Origin: Cunninghamia lanceolata
Taxonomy: Eukaryota; Streptophyta; Pinopsida; Cupressales; Cupressaceae
Assembly (NCBI GenBank): GCA_027924645.1
Contig: BSBN01000213.1
Location: forward strand, 38,132,501-38,196,500
Length of the DNA stretch: 64,000 nt
Reading direction: 5' to 3'
Part shown: positions 11,293-20,949 of the stretch, piece after piece
How the letters are laid out: the number at the start of each line of letters is the position of its first letter
Position numbering within the stretch: the first letter of the stretch is position 1
Translations under genes and position numbers: made by a program
The notes under the pieces: generated by a model
Told to the model about the DNA's origin: nothing
Databases searched by the model: none
Seen by the model: the letters and a program-made list of their open reading frames with translations, nothing else

Positions 11293-12260
11293 ATGTCTTA
11301 CAAGAAGGAGGCTCCGCAATTTGATGGGACGAATTGTGCAACTTCGAAGATTCGCATGAAAAGCCATCTTCTTTGCATTGGTTATAAAGTATGGTGAGTG
11401 ACATAGATTGAATATACCATGCCGAAGAATGGTCTGAAAACTGAAGATGAAGTCAAAGAATATGAGGTAAATATAAAAGCTAGAGATGCTATGTTGAGTG
11501 CATTAACTGGCTCTAATTTAATAAAGGTCATGGATTATGAGTACGCTAAAGAAGTCTAGGATAAGTTGAGTAATCTATATGAAGGAGATGATTCTGTTAA
11601 GAGTGCTAAATTGCAGGGACTGAAAGCCAAATATGAAGGTCTCAAAATGGGAGAAGATGGAAACATAACATCCTTCAGGCAAAAGGTTGATGAACTTGTT
11701 ACTGGAATCAAAGGTATGGGAGGAATTGTTGATGAAATTGAAGTTGTGATGAAAATTCTTATGTCATTACCTAAATCCTATGTACACAAAGTAGCTGTAA
11801 TTGAAGAAATAATGACTGTGAAAAAGATTAATAAGGATCAGTTGCTTGGTAAGATTACTACTTTTGAAATGAGAGAGTTTGGAGATGCTCTGCCAAAAGT
11901 AGAAATCACTTTCAAAGCCAGTACTTCAGAAAAGATCTCCAGAGCAGAAAAGTACAAGGTATAACCTGATGATCAGGTTGATGAAATTGAAGCCAACTTT
12001 GTTGACAGACTGTAAAGAGGTTCAAGTAAGTTCAAAGGCAAGCTGCCAGATGTCCTGAAAGAATTGAAAGGAATAGAAAGAGATTTGAGAGTAGGCCTAG
12101 AGATCCAAAAAAATACTACTATGTTAGAGATTTAGATGATGAAGGCATGATGGATGATGAATCTGATGATGCTAGTTCTAGTGGAAATGAATGCTTGTTT
12201 ATTGCCATTAAAGAAGAACTTGTGTCTACTAATCCTACTAGCTATGTGAAGGAAGAAAAA
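11293..12260 (+). pseudogene. Gag of Copia element D, zinc knuckle deleted
   Basis: ATG at 11293 opens a UBN2/Copia-type gag starting MSYKKEAPQFDGTN, with stops near 11399, 11405 and 11558, and a long open stretch at 11566-11964 (phrases LKAKYEGLKMGEDG, ILMSLPKSY). After 11965 the frame reads to KFKGKLP and then jumps to A-R-C-P-E-R-I, the tail of the CCHC knuckle. The first two Cys and the His are absent, so about a dozen codons seem deleted near 12045. An acidic linker (DDEGMMDDESDD) follows. Gag would form the particle and package RNA. Confidence 0.8.
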
Positions 12261-12299
12261 CCAATGGAAGAAAATGCTTTGGCTATTTAGGTTGAGAAA

Positions 12300-12660
12300 G
12301 ATAAGGATGAATGGATTATTGATAGTAGATGCTCACATCACATGACCGATGACAAAAGTAAGTTTGTAAGTTTGGAAATATATGTTGGAGGACTGGTTAG
12401 GTTTGGAGACAATGCAGCTGGTAAGATTTGTGGAAAAGGATCTATTTCATTTGATGGAAAGCATAACACTGACAATGTTCTCTATGTGAAGGGTTTAAAG
12501 CATAATCTTTTAAGTGTTGGTCAGAGGTGTGACAAAGGTTATGATTTGAGATTCAAAGACAATGGATGCAAGATAATGGAAAGCTCTGGAATTGTGATTG
12601 CTATCGGTAAGAAGACTAGAGGTAACATCTATCAATTAAGAAGAACTAATGATTACTATT
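12300..12660 (+). pseudogene. Aspartic protease of Copia element D
   Basis: The frame reads WIIDSRCSHHMT at about 12312-12347, the Copia protease active site block, normally W.(L/I)DSG(A/C)(S/T)xHMT. The Gly of the D-S-G triad is Arg here. It continues with DNVLYVKGLKHNLLSVGQ, the conserved C-terminal block of Copia protease. The frame is open from 12342 into integrase. With Arg in the active-site loop the enzyme is expected to be inactive. Confidence 0.8.
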
Positions 12661-13550
12661 TATTAGCCCAAGCAGATGAAAGTTGGTTGTGGCATAGAAG
12701 ATTGTGTCATATAAATTTTGATAATCTGGTAAAGATGAGTTCAGGTCAGACTGTAAGAGATCTACCAAAACTTGTGAAACTCTCCAATATTATTTGCAAG
12801 GAATGTCAGTTGGGGAAGCAGACAAGAACAAGTTTCAAGAGTAAAGAGAAATTTTTTGTAGGTTTGTTGGATCTAGTTCATATAGATCTATGTGGTTCTA
12901 CAAGGATAAGAAGTCTGCAAGGTGACATGTACTTCATGTTGCTTATTGATGACTATTCTAGAATGACTTGGGTTACTTTCCTAAGAGACAAATTAGAAGC
13001 CCTAGAGAAGTTCAAATCCTTCAAAGCAATGGTTGAAAATGAAATAGAACTGAAAATCAAATGCTTGAGGTCTGATAGAGGAGGTGAGTTCACATCAAAT
13101 GAATTCAACATTTTCTGTGAAGAGCAAGAGATAAAAAGATAGTTGTCTACACCTAGAACTCCTCAGCAAAATGGAGTTGTGGAAAGGAAGAACAGGACAG
13201 TTCAAGAAGCTTCCAGAACAATGATGAAGGAAGGAGGCCTGCCGAAAGTCTTCTGGAAAGAAGCTATACATGCTGTTGTCTACATTCAAAACAGAGCTCA
13301 AGTGAAAGGTAATGGCACTAAAACCCCCTATGAATTGTGGTATGGAATAATTCCAATAGTAAGATACTTCAAAGTCTTTGGAAGAAAATGCAATATTAGA
13401 AGAGATGAAGACCTAGGGAAATTTGATGCAAGCTATGATGAAGGAATCTTCCTTGGATACTCTACCAAGAGTAAGGCCTCCCTTGGCTACAAAAAAAGGT
13501 TGAATAAGATTGTGGAGAGTGCAAATGTGAAAGCTGATGAAGGCAAATGA
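12660..13550 (+). pseudogene. Integrase of Copia element D
   Basis: The HHCC zinc-binding region starts with WLWHRRLCH near 12685 and ends with CKECQLGKQ near 12800. The catalytic core shows D in LVHIDLCG, D in LRSDRGGEF and E in NGVVERKN, so the D,D,E residues are all kept. A single TAG at 13141-13143 interrupts the core between the second Asp and the Glu, in a position where related proteins have Gln (CAG). The C-terminal part reads FGRKCNIRR and GIFLGYSTKSKA, typical of Copia, and closes with TGA at 13548-13550. Confidence 0.85.
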
Positions 13551-14760
13551 AAAACATTAGTTCATAGTGGCTATGAGTCAGATGAACCTGTTGATATAAC
13601 TCATGAAGAAAAAGTTGAACAAGAAGACAATCAAGGTGAAGAAGAAAAGGCTCTAGAAATTGCTAAAACTCCCAGGTATGTAAAAATCAATCACACTGAA
13701 GATCAAATTATTGGAGACAAAGAGAAAGGAGTGCTGACAAGAAAAATAGTTGCAGAAGAACAAGTGAATTACTGTCTACTCTCTACAGTTGAACCAAAAA
13801 CTGTGAATGAAGCCTGCAATGATGAAAATTGGGTTAAAGAAATGGAAGAAGAACTAATGCAGATAGAGAAGAATGAAACTTGGGGATTAATTCCTAGACC
13901 TTCTGACAAAAATATCATTAGAACGAAATGGGTCTTCAGGAATAAGCTGAATGAAAATGGAGAAGTTGTAAGGAATAAAGCAAGGCTTGTATGCAAAGGA
14001 TATTCTTAAATTGAAGGGGTAGATTTTGAAGACACTTTTTCTCTAATTGCTTGGATTGAAGCAATCAGAATGTTTCTGGCATTTGCAGCTCACAAATATT
14101 TCAAAGTGTATCAAATGGATGTGAAGTCTGCATGCCTGAATGGGGAGTTAGAAGAGGAAGTCTACATTGAGCAACTGGAAGGTTTCCAACTATAAAATCA
14201 AGGTGATATGGTATGTAGGTTGAAGAAAGCATTATATGGACTCAAGCAAGATCCCAGGGCATGGTATGCAAGATTGGATAAGTAATTACTACAATTAGGA
14301 TTTAGTAAAGGCACTACCGACAGTAATCTTTATTTCAAGATTAATGGTGATCAAATTTTGATTGTTGAAGTATTTGTTGATGATATCATCTTTGGTGGAA
14401 ATGAAGGTATGTGTATGAAATTTGTTGATGAAATGCAGAAAGAGTTTGAGATGTCTATGTTTGGTGAGATGAATTTCTTTTCGTGTTTGCAAATCAATCA
14501 ATCAGTAAAGGAATCTTCATATCTCAGTCTAAGTATGTGAAAGAGTTGTTAAAGAAGTTTGGGATGGAAGACTCTAAATTGGTATGTACTCCCATGGTGA
14601 CTGGCTGCAAATTGAGAAAAACTAATGAATCACTCAAGACTAATTAGAAAAAGTACAGATCCATGATTGGAGGATTACTTTATCTAACTCAAACTAGACC
14701 TGATATTATGCATGCAGTTTGTCTTGTTGCAAGATTTTAAGCTGATTCAAGAGAATCACA
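13551..14760 (+). pseudogene. Reverse transcriptase of Copia element D
   Basis: An acidic linker (13551-13730) precedes RT. Fingers block TKWVFRNKLNENGEV lies at about 13925-13970, then [18 protein letters not shown] at about 14112-14165, LKKALYGLKQDPRAW near 14222-14265, and the catalytic F-V-D-D at 14373-14384, which is intact. Stops at about 14008, 14194 and 14284 and a frame change near 14540 break the domain. Two of the stops look like CAA to TAA changes. Confidence 0.85.
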
Positions 14761-14761
14761 T

Positions 14762-15321
14762 GTGATGGCAGTAAAGAGAATCCTAAGGTATTTAAAATGC
14801 ACTTTGGATAATGGCTTATGGTATCCAAAGGATAATGATTTTACTCTCAATACTTATACAGATGCTGATTGGGCAGGAGGTATTGATGACAGAAAAAGTA
14901 TAAGTGGAGGAGCTTTCTTTTTGGGAAATAGATTGGTTTCATGGTTGAGCAAGAAGCAAGATTCAATCTCTTTATCAACAATAGAAATAGTTTATATTGC
15001 AGCATCATGTTGTACTCAAGTGTTATGGATGAAGCAGATTTTGAAGGATATAAGATTTTTTATGATGATCCAATTGCAATCTTGTGTGACAATATAAGTG
15101 CCATAAATATTTCTAAGAATCCAGTGATGCACTCAAGAACAAAACATATATCTATAAGGTATCACTTTTTAAGGGAAAAGGTGACAGAGAATGAAGTTAA
15201 GTTGGAATATGTGTCCACAAAGGATCAGATTGTAGATATTTTCACTAAACCTCTATCTAAAGATACTTTTGAGTATCTCAGGGAAAAATTAGGGGTCATT
15301 ACCCCTGTAACCTTGAACTAA
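14762..15321 (+). pseudogene. RNase H of Copia element D
   Basis: The frame reads DADWAGGIDDRKSISG at about 14861-14908 with the first catalytic Asp pair intact, then LSKKQDSISLSTIE. A frame change near 14940-15100 moves the remaining part, including MHSRTKHISIRYHFLREKV and DQIVDIFTKPL, into the other frame, which ends at 15321. These are the canonical terminal blocks of Copia pol, so the polyprotein end is complete apart from the frameshift. Confidence 0.85.
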
Positions 15322-15638
15322 GATGCAAAGGAATACATAAGTCCGGTGGTGCCCAAAGATTCAGTCTTTGATCTAGATTGATGTTCTGAGAGCTACCTCT
15401 TAGGGGGAGTAGCTGAATGATGACAAAAGAGTTGGTTGCAGAATTTCAAATTTGATCAGCACAGCAAAGTGCAAGTATGTGTCCTTTGCCATTGATGTCA
15501 AAGAGGGAGAGAAATCATGTGAAAAACTTAGAAGTAGAAAAGAAGTGCATATGTGTAAAGAGAAAGGGGGAGAATCATGTCTTGATGGTCTTTACAGTTT
15601 TTCACATCATATGTTGCCATCAATGACAAATGGGAGAT
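15322..15638 (+). other. 3' untranslated region and polypurine tract of D
   Basis: A non-coding stretch between the pol stop and the LTR. It contains three purine-rich runs (near 15400, 15566 and 15628). The last one, AAATGGGAGAT, abuts the LTR and is the functional polypurine tract candidate. Duplicated tracts of this kind are common in Copia 3' regions. I see no gene. Confidence 0.6.
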
Positions 15639-17002
15639 TGTTGCAAGTATGTGCCTAATCAGTGTTGTCATTGGTGCCAACTGTGCTCCTATCTTGTTGT
15701 TTTCTTGTAATGAGTAAGATGCTTTGTATTTACTTCTGTAAGTAATCTTGATGTTGAGAATATTGAGAAAATTAGCTTCTCTGATAGAAACAATGAGTTG
15801 CAATGGAAACAGTGTATTGCATATAGAAGAATAGTCCAGAAGAATGCTCTGCATTTTCTGTAGAATGAATATCTTTCTCTATGGATTGGAAGTTATTTAG
15901 AAGTCCATCTAAAGATGCCTTGTTCTGAGTTTGAGCCTCCAGTGTGAAGAATTGAGTGATCTATGTTCACCAAAGTGAAAACAACTTTTTCTGTATGTTT
16001 GGCAAAGACAGGGAGAAAGTGTTATGCTCTGCATTCCTCCACATTGAAGTATTTTGATCTATGGTTCTAGAGATAAGTCTAAGATAATGTTAAGTGCCTT
16101 CAACTCCAATGGTTCATGATTTGGCAGTCTACAAGCTATCCTTTCTTTATGACAGTAGCTGACAATGTCATTCTTGTGCTCCGGTTTGAAGAATCTTCTT
16201 GACAGAGTCGTTAGAGATCGTGCAGTTGTTTGTGGTGATTACAATGTGCTTGTGGATGTCTCCTGATCGTGTTCCTACCTTTGGATTGGTCTACAAAGAG
16301 AAGTGTGGATTGTGAAAGAAGAATTTTCTTAGAAAACCTAGTGTTAACTCCAGTCTTGGCTGACTTGGCTGATTTCACTATTTGTAGAGATGCAATGAAG
16401 ATTGTAGAAGCATGTTGTGGCATGGAGGATTGCGTTTGATTCCCAGCTAAGGTGTGGCATGTTCATCATACTTCTCTACATCTTCCCTTAGATAAATTTT
16501 GTAATAGGCCTAGACCTATTTCTGTGTATGTTTTGTAATGCCGACCTTGGAGAATGTTCCAATGGTTGATGAATGTAATGCCAACCTTGATGTACATTCC
16601 AAGGTTGATGAATTGTATAAAAGCATGTAATAGAGTTGCGAAAAAGTGTGTGGGAAAATATGAAGAGATAAGTGTGTAGGTGTGAAAGAGCAGAGTAGAG
16701 AAGTTATATTGTGCTTCAGTGGAACTAAATCTTGGCATGGAGTAGATGCTACTTAATCAGTTCAACCCCTTGGCAGTGAACCACCCTATGGCAGTGAGCC
16801 ATTCTTTGCAGTGAGCAATTTGGGTAGTGAACCCTATAGGTAGTGAGCCTCTGATTTTCGTTATTGTTATAACTCATATATTTCTATGGGCTAACACCCA
16901 CCGTGGTTTTTCCCTTTTAGGGTTTTCCATGTAAAAATCTGGTGTTTACTATGTTGGATGTGTGTTTGTGATTAAGTTTATGGTTTCATGCTTTAATGGT
17001 TA
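15639..17002 (+). repeat. 3' LTR of Copia element D, first part
   Basis: The first 1364 bp of the 3' LTR, homologous to 9802 onward, stopping at the insertion site of E after ggtta (16998-17002). The remaining 109 bp are at 31175-31283. A run of imperfect GCAGTGAGCC-like repeats lies at about 16770-16852 with one unit more than in the 5' LTR. Confidence 0.88.
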
Positions 17003-17878
17003 TGTGATAGGTAAAAAATTAGGTTAATAAGATCAAGCATAGCCATGAAAACCTAACCCTACCATTATCAAAGAATCTAATCCAAATGAAATCAAAAGCA
17101 TGCAATTCAAGAACAATATCACCTAGATTGTATGATTCCTTGTTTATGATGTGGATTGCTTCTTCAACAATGAACAATTATGAAGATAAAAGCTGCCATG
17201 ATGGATGAATGATAAAAGCTAATATGCTAGATGGATGTTCAAGTGCTCAATATGCTCAGGATGATAATGTAGACGCTATATGAATGCTCGATTTGGTGTA
17301 GTATGGAATGAGAGGATGTTTATATAAGCCTCAACCAAAATCAATCAATGGTGGAGATTCGGTGGCTATGTGAATGGCTAAGATTAAATGATAGACATAG
17401 GTGAATGTGAAGATGACAAGTGGAGGGAAGATAAGGCTTATGTGTGATTGTGTACATAAAAAGTACTACATGTGAAAGATATTAAATAAAAGATGTAGTA
17501 CCACTTATCTTTTTTAAATGAAAGAGGCACACATGTCGGCTCATGAGATAAATGATAAGAGAAATTAATTAAATAAATAAAATTTATTTAATTAATTGGA
17601 AAGTGGGTTTATGAAAGGAATTTTTAATTAAATAAATAAATTTATTTAATTAAAAATAGATAGAAAGAAGATAATTAAATAATTAAAGATTGTTTAATTA
17701 TAGCTTAGAGGAAATAGAAGAAATAGCTAATGAATTAATTAAATAAATATAAATTTATTTAATTAATAGAAGAAAATAGATATGTTAGGGATATTGCTCA
17801 AGTGTGTTAGACAAATGCAAATGATGGATAATGCGATGTTTAATACTAATGATAATGAGTCAATTTTGGGTGTCTACA
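17003..17878 (-). repeat. 3' LTR of element E
   Basis: An 876-bp LTR. On the minus strand it starts TGTAGACACCC and ends CCTATCACA. The polypurine tract follows at 17879-17893. It contains a TATATAAA box on the minus strand near 17310 and AT-rich palindromes between 17563 and 17767. It matches 30294-31169 along its full length without indels noticed. Confidence 0.92.
17563..17767. repeat. Three perfect AT-rich palindromes in the E LTR
   Basis: Three palindromes follow one another. At 17563-17597 two 16-bp arms are separated by 3 bp; at 17621-17656 two 16-bp arms are separated by 4 bp; at 17734-17767 two 15-bp arms are separated by 4 bp. A weaker fourth with about 9-bp arms lies near 17671-17702. 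All are built from the same AATTAAATAAAT core. Copies exist at the matching place in the other LTR (about 30854-31058), where one arm of the first palindrome carries a substitution. Confidence 0.85.
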
Positions 17879-17893
17879 TTTCGCCCCTCTTTG
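17879..17893 (-). other. Polypurine tract of element E
   Basis: The minus strand reads CAAAGAGGGGCGAAA directly before TG of the 3' LTR. This fixes the element's orientation as minus. Confidence 0.8.
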
Positions 17894-18165
17894 ATACAAT
17901 GTTCGATAGAGCATTGTGTCAAAGAATATATGATATTCATTCGATAAACAAGGCTATGCCCCAGTGTAACTAGCGGGTGATGGGGTGATGCCCCCTCGAG
18001 AGGTAAGCCAAGCTAACTAGGAAGGATTGGGTTGGCTCACGATAGAAGGAAAAGCTAGAAAATGAGGTCAACACGAAGAAAAAAAAGGGTTGGGTGGGAA
18101 AAAAAAAGGGATGATGCAGAAGAAAATAGGCTTTGGTATAGAAGAATTAGGGTTTGGATAGGGGC

Positions 18166-18171
18166 TATAAG
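18166..18171 (+). promoter_or_regulatory. Putative TATA box of the antisense PMD gene
   Basis: TATAAG occurs about 117 bp upstream of the PMD start codon at 18283, on the strand opposite to the element's own transcription. It is a plausible but unproven promoter; alternatively the PMD gene could be read from the 3' LTR if that LTR acts bidirectionally. Confidence 0.4.
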
Positions 18172-18282
18172 TAGGTTCTTTAAGGGAAAATAGGCTCATT
18201 TGTGCTCAATTGTGTTCATTTGCTTATAGAGAACTAGAGCTCCTTAGAGTTGGTGTGCGACAAGAGTTGGAGAGCTATCAGG

Positions 18283-20949
18283 ATGGTGATTCCACACAGA
18301 GATCATCATTCCGAGCGAGTGAGGACACATGGACGACCAGAGGGAGTAGGTGTACCGGTATGTATCGAAACTTTTTCTAAAAGAATGATTTTGATAGGCT
18401 AGAAGTGTCATAAATGCACACACGTCACCATAAGTGACTAGGTCTTAGGATAGGTAGTTCAAGTCACTTAGGAAGGAAAACAAGTTGCTTAAGGTAGTTA
18501 AGGTCGCTTATAGGCGTGGCTTGGTTGCATATGGGATAATAGGTCGCTTCCAGTCGACTAGACAAATAGAGACAAAATGCGCATATAGATAAAATAAAGT
18601 TGCTTATGGGCTAAAAGCAGGTGCATAAATAAGTTTAGCTTGCTTGTAAAGAAAATAGGTTCGCGTATAGGATAGAGATCTCTTATAGGCAAAAGCTATA
18701 TGCATATAGAAATATAGCTTGCACTTAGTCAATAAGAAGTCACATAGGTAAAATTAGGTCGCATGTAGGCGAGAAATAAGCGCATGTAGTAAAATAGGTC
18801 GCATGCAATCAGCAGATAAGCGCATATGGAAAAATGAGTCTCTTATAGTAGATAAAAGTTGGTATAGCAGTAAACGATCTAGTTTTATAGCAGTTATAGA
18901 TAGCGTAAGGGACTAACATGATGAGTGAAATGATGCAGGATATACTACTACCTTTGTTATCATGAGAGCCACATCCTAGAGATTTGCGGTTGGTGAGATT
19001 GCTGGATGCAGAGGAGCAGCTAGTGTTAGAGATCCTTGGATTAGAGCATGTGTCTAGATTGGAGCCAGTGCAGGCACATCGAGGATTGATGACGGTGATG
19101 GTAGAGCGATGGATGAGTGAGCATAGTTCTTTCTTGTTGCCGACAAGAGAGGCTACAATCACACTAGAGGATGTGTTCCAGATTCTGCGTATTCCTATTG
19201 ATGGGGACCGAGTAGATTATGATCTTGATATGGGTCCAGCTACATTCAGGAGATTATTTGGGACACCAAACATTGGAGCAGAGGACTCAGAGATTCCTAT
19301 GGTGAGGATGGAGGAGTTATGTGATAGATTGCAGTGAGTGGTAGTAGCTATTATCAGATGGCTAGTTGGAGACAGACGAGCGAGAGGGTTTCTAGTAGGA
19401 TGGAGGATAGTGATGGAGGGGATGTTCTCCTATGGGATGAGATATGCATGGGCAGAGTGTGTGCTTGGGCAGCTCTATCATTTCCTGCATGACTGTGCAT
19501 ATATGTTCGGGGCTAGTATGTCTGCAGGAGTTACAGTTTTGCATGTGTGGGCATATGAGCATATTCCAGTGATGAGACTAGAGGGATGGGTGGCTAGAGC
19601 AGCAGGAGAGCCTTATGCTAGGATGTATAGAGGAGCTTTGACATACCAGCATCACAGAGGACTAGTATACTAGCGGAGGATGTTGGATGAGGTAGATAGA
19701 TTTATATGGAGGCCATGGCTAGGATGTGAGAGATGGGATGAGGAGGATACTGAGCTTGTCTATGCTAGGTAGGCAAGATATATTTTTGCATGTGGGATAT
19801 ACATTATAGAGTGCTATTTGCCCGAGAGGGTTTTTAGACAGTTCAAGTTGCCACAGGCAGTACCAGTTGGTGATGCCATTTTTGGGAGGACTCGATAGGA
19901 GGTGTTTGATTGGGGGCCGAAGGTAGTGGTTGACATGGTTTTGGCGGAGAGAGAGGGGCTATAGCTAGTTGTATGGCAGTGGGGACAGGGTCCTACAGAT
20001 CCAGGCATGCTACCAAATTATGATGCATACTAGGTGACAACGATACCAACGTGGCTGACATGGGTTGGAGAGATAGGAGAGATAGGGATGGAGAGACTAG
20101 TCAGGAGGAGGTGACGATGGGCTCCACTAGCACAGGTTGTTGTACCGGTAGCGCCAGGGATACAGATACAGGGATAGGTGCAGGGATAGCCTCAAATACT
20201 TGCACAGCCTCAGGGGCAGATATTAGGAGGTGATGATGTGGGGATTCAGTAGCTGTGGAGGAGGATTAGAGAGGAAAGGAGATTGAGGCAGCGGGCTTAG
20301 ATGAGATTGAGGAGAGTGGAGTTGGATAGACATCAGGCAGTGATTGGCTTACGGCATGTTAGGGCTCAGGCTTAGACATACCAAGCTCAGTTACAGGTTA
20401 GAGTGCAGGCTGGAGATGGATAGGATGATGGTGCACTTGCTAGAGTGATAGGGGAGAGAGATGCAGCTAGGCAGAGTGAGCAGATGATGAGAGTTGAGCG
20501 AGACACGGCAATACAATAGATGCAGGTGATGAGGGCTGAGAGAGATGGTTTACGGACAGAGAGGGATACAACTGTGCAGCAGCTACAAGGGGATGACTAG
20601 CGAGTGGGATAGAGCAGTGGCTGTGTTGGGTACAGATGGGGCTACGATGTATTTGGCCACATAGTTGACATAGGTACAGGTAGAGCTATGGAGAGTACAT
20701 GGTGAGGCAGGGTATTATAGAGGCTTATACTATGGGGTTGTGCTGGCAGAGCAGAGGTAGCCTAGCTTCAGAAGCAGATCAGGAGCTTCAGGTTCATGGA
20801 GGACAGGTGGATCTCAATCTGTAGCATCAGTGATGGGGCCATAGAGAGATAGGGGGATAGGTGCAAGACCCAGTGGTGGTGGTTAGGGTGAGGGAGCTGC
20901 TAGTAGTCATTAGGGCTACATTGTTTATGTATATTATGTTGTATCATGA
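18283..20949 (+). pseudogene. Plant mobile domain (PMD) gene captured by element E, antisense
   Basis: Exon 1 (18283-18357) starts MVIPHRDHHSERVR; a GT...AG intron spans 18358-18968; exon 2 begins PHPRDLRLVRLLDAEEQ. The exon 2 product resembles the PMD family (PF10536; MAIN/MAIL1 and 'aminotransferase-like' proteins): early helix, TREATITLEDVFQILRIPIDG (the hallmark of PMD), WLVGDRRARGF, then VLHVWAYEHIPVMR. The C-terminal third is Arg/Gln/Glu-rich and probably coiled coil, and the end is Gly/Ser-rich. About 18 in-frame TAG and 2 TGA stops plus one frame change near 20600 inactivate it. Host PMD proteins act in the nucleus in gene and transposon silencing; transposon-borne copies have unknown roles. 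Confidence 0.8.
18358..18968 (+). other. Probable intron of the PMD gene, with a GTCGC motif array
   Basis: A gtatgt donor follows codon CCG at 18355-18357 and an AG acceptor ends at 18968; joining the flanks keeps the reading frame. The intron holds a loose array of a short motif, best described as (A/T)AGGTCGC(T/A)TATAGG, with exact GTCGC near 18507, 18541, 18747 and 18798 and about ten variants such as GTTGCTTA and AGTCACATAGG. Splicing is inferred from sequence only. Confidence 0.6.

Noticed and set aside
19320..19345. Second intron in the PMD gene at a GTGAGT after codon 123 of exon 2
   Set aside because: Although GTGAGT matches a donor, the downstream sequence continues the PMD homology directly, so the TGA is more likely a nonsense change.
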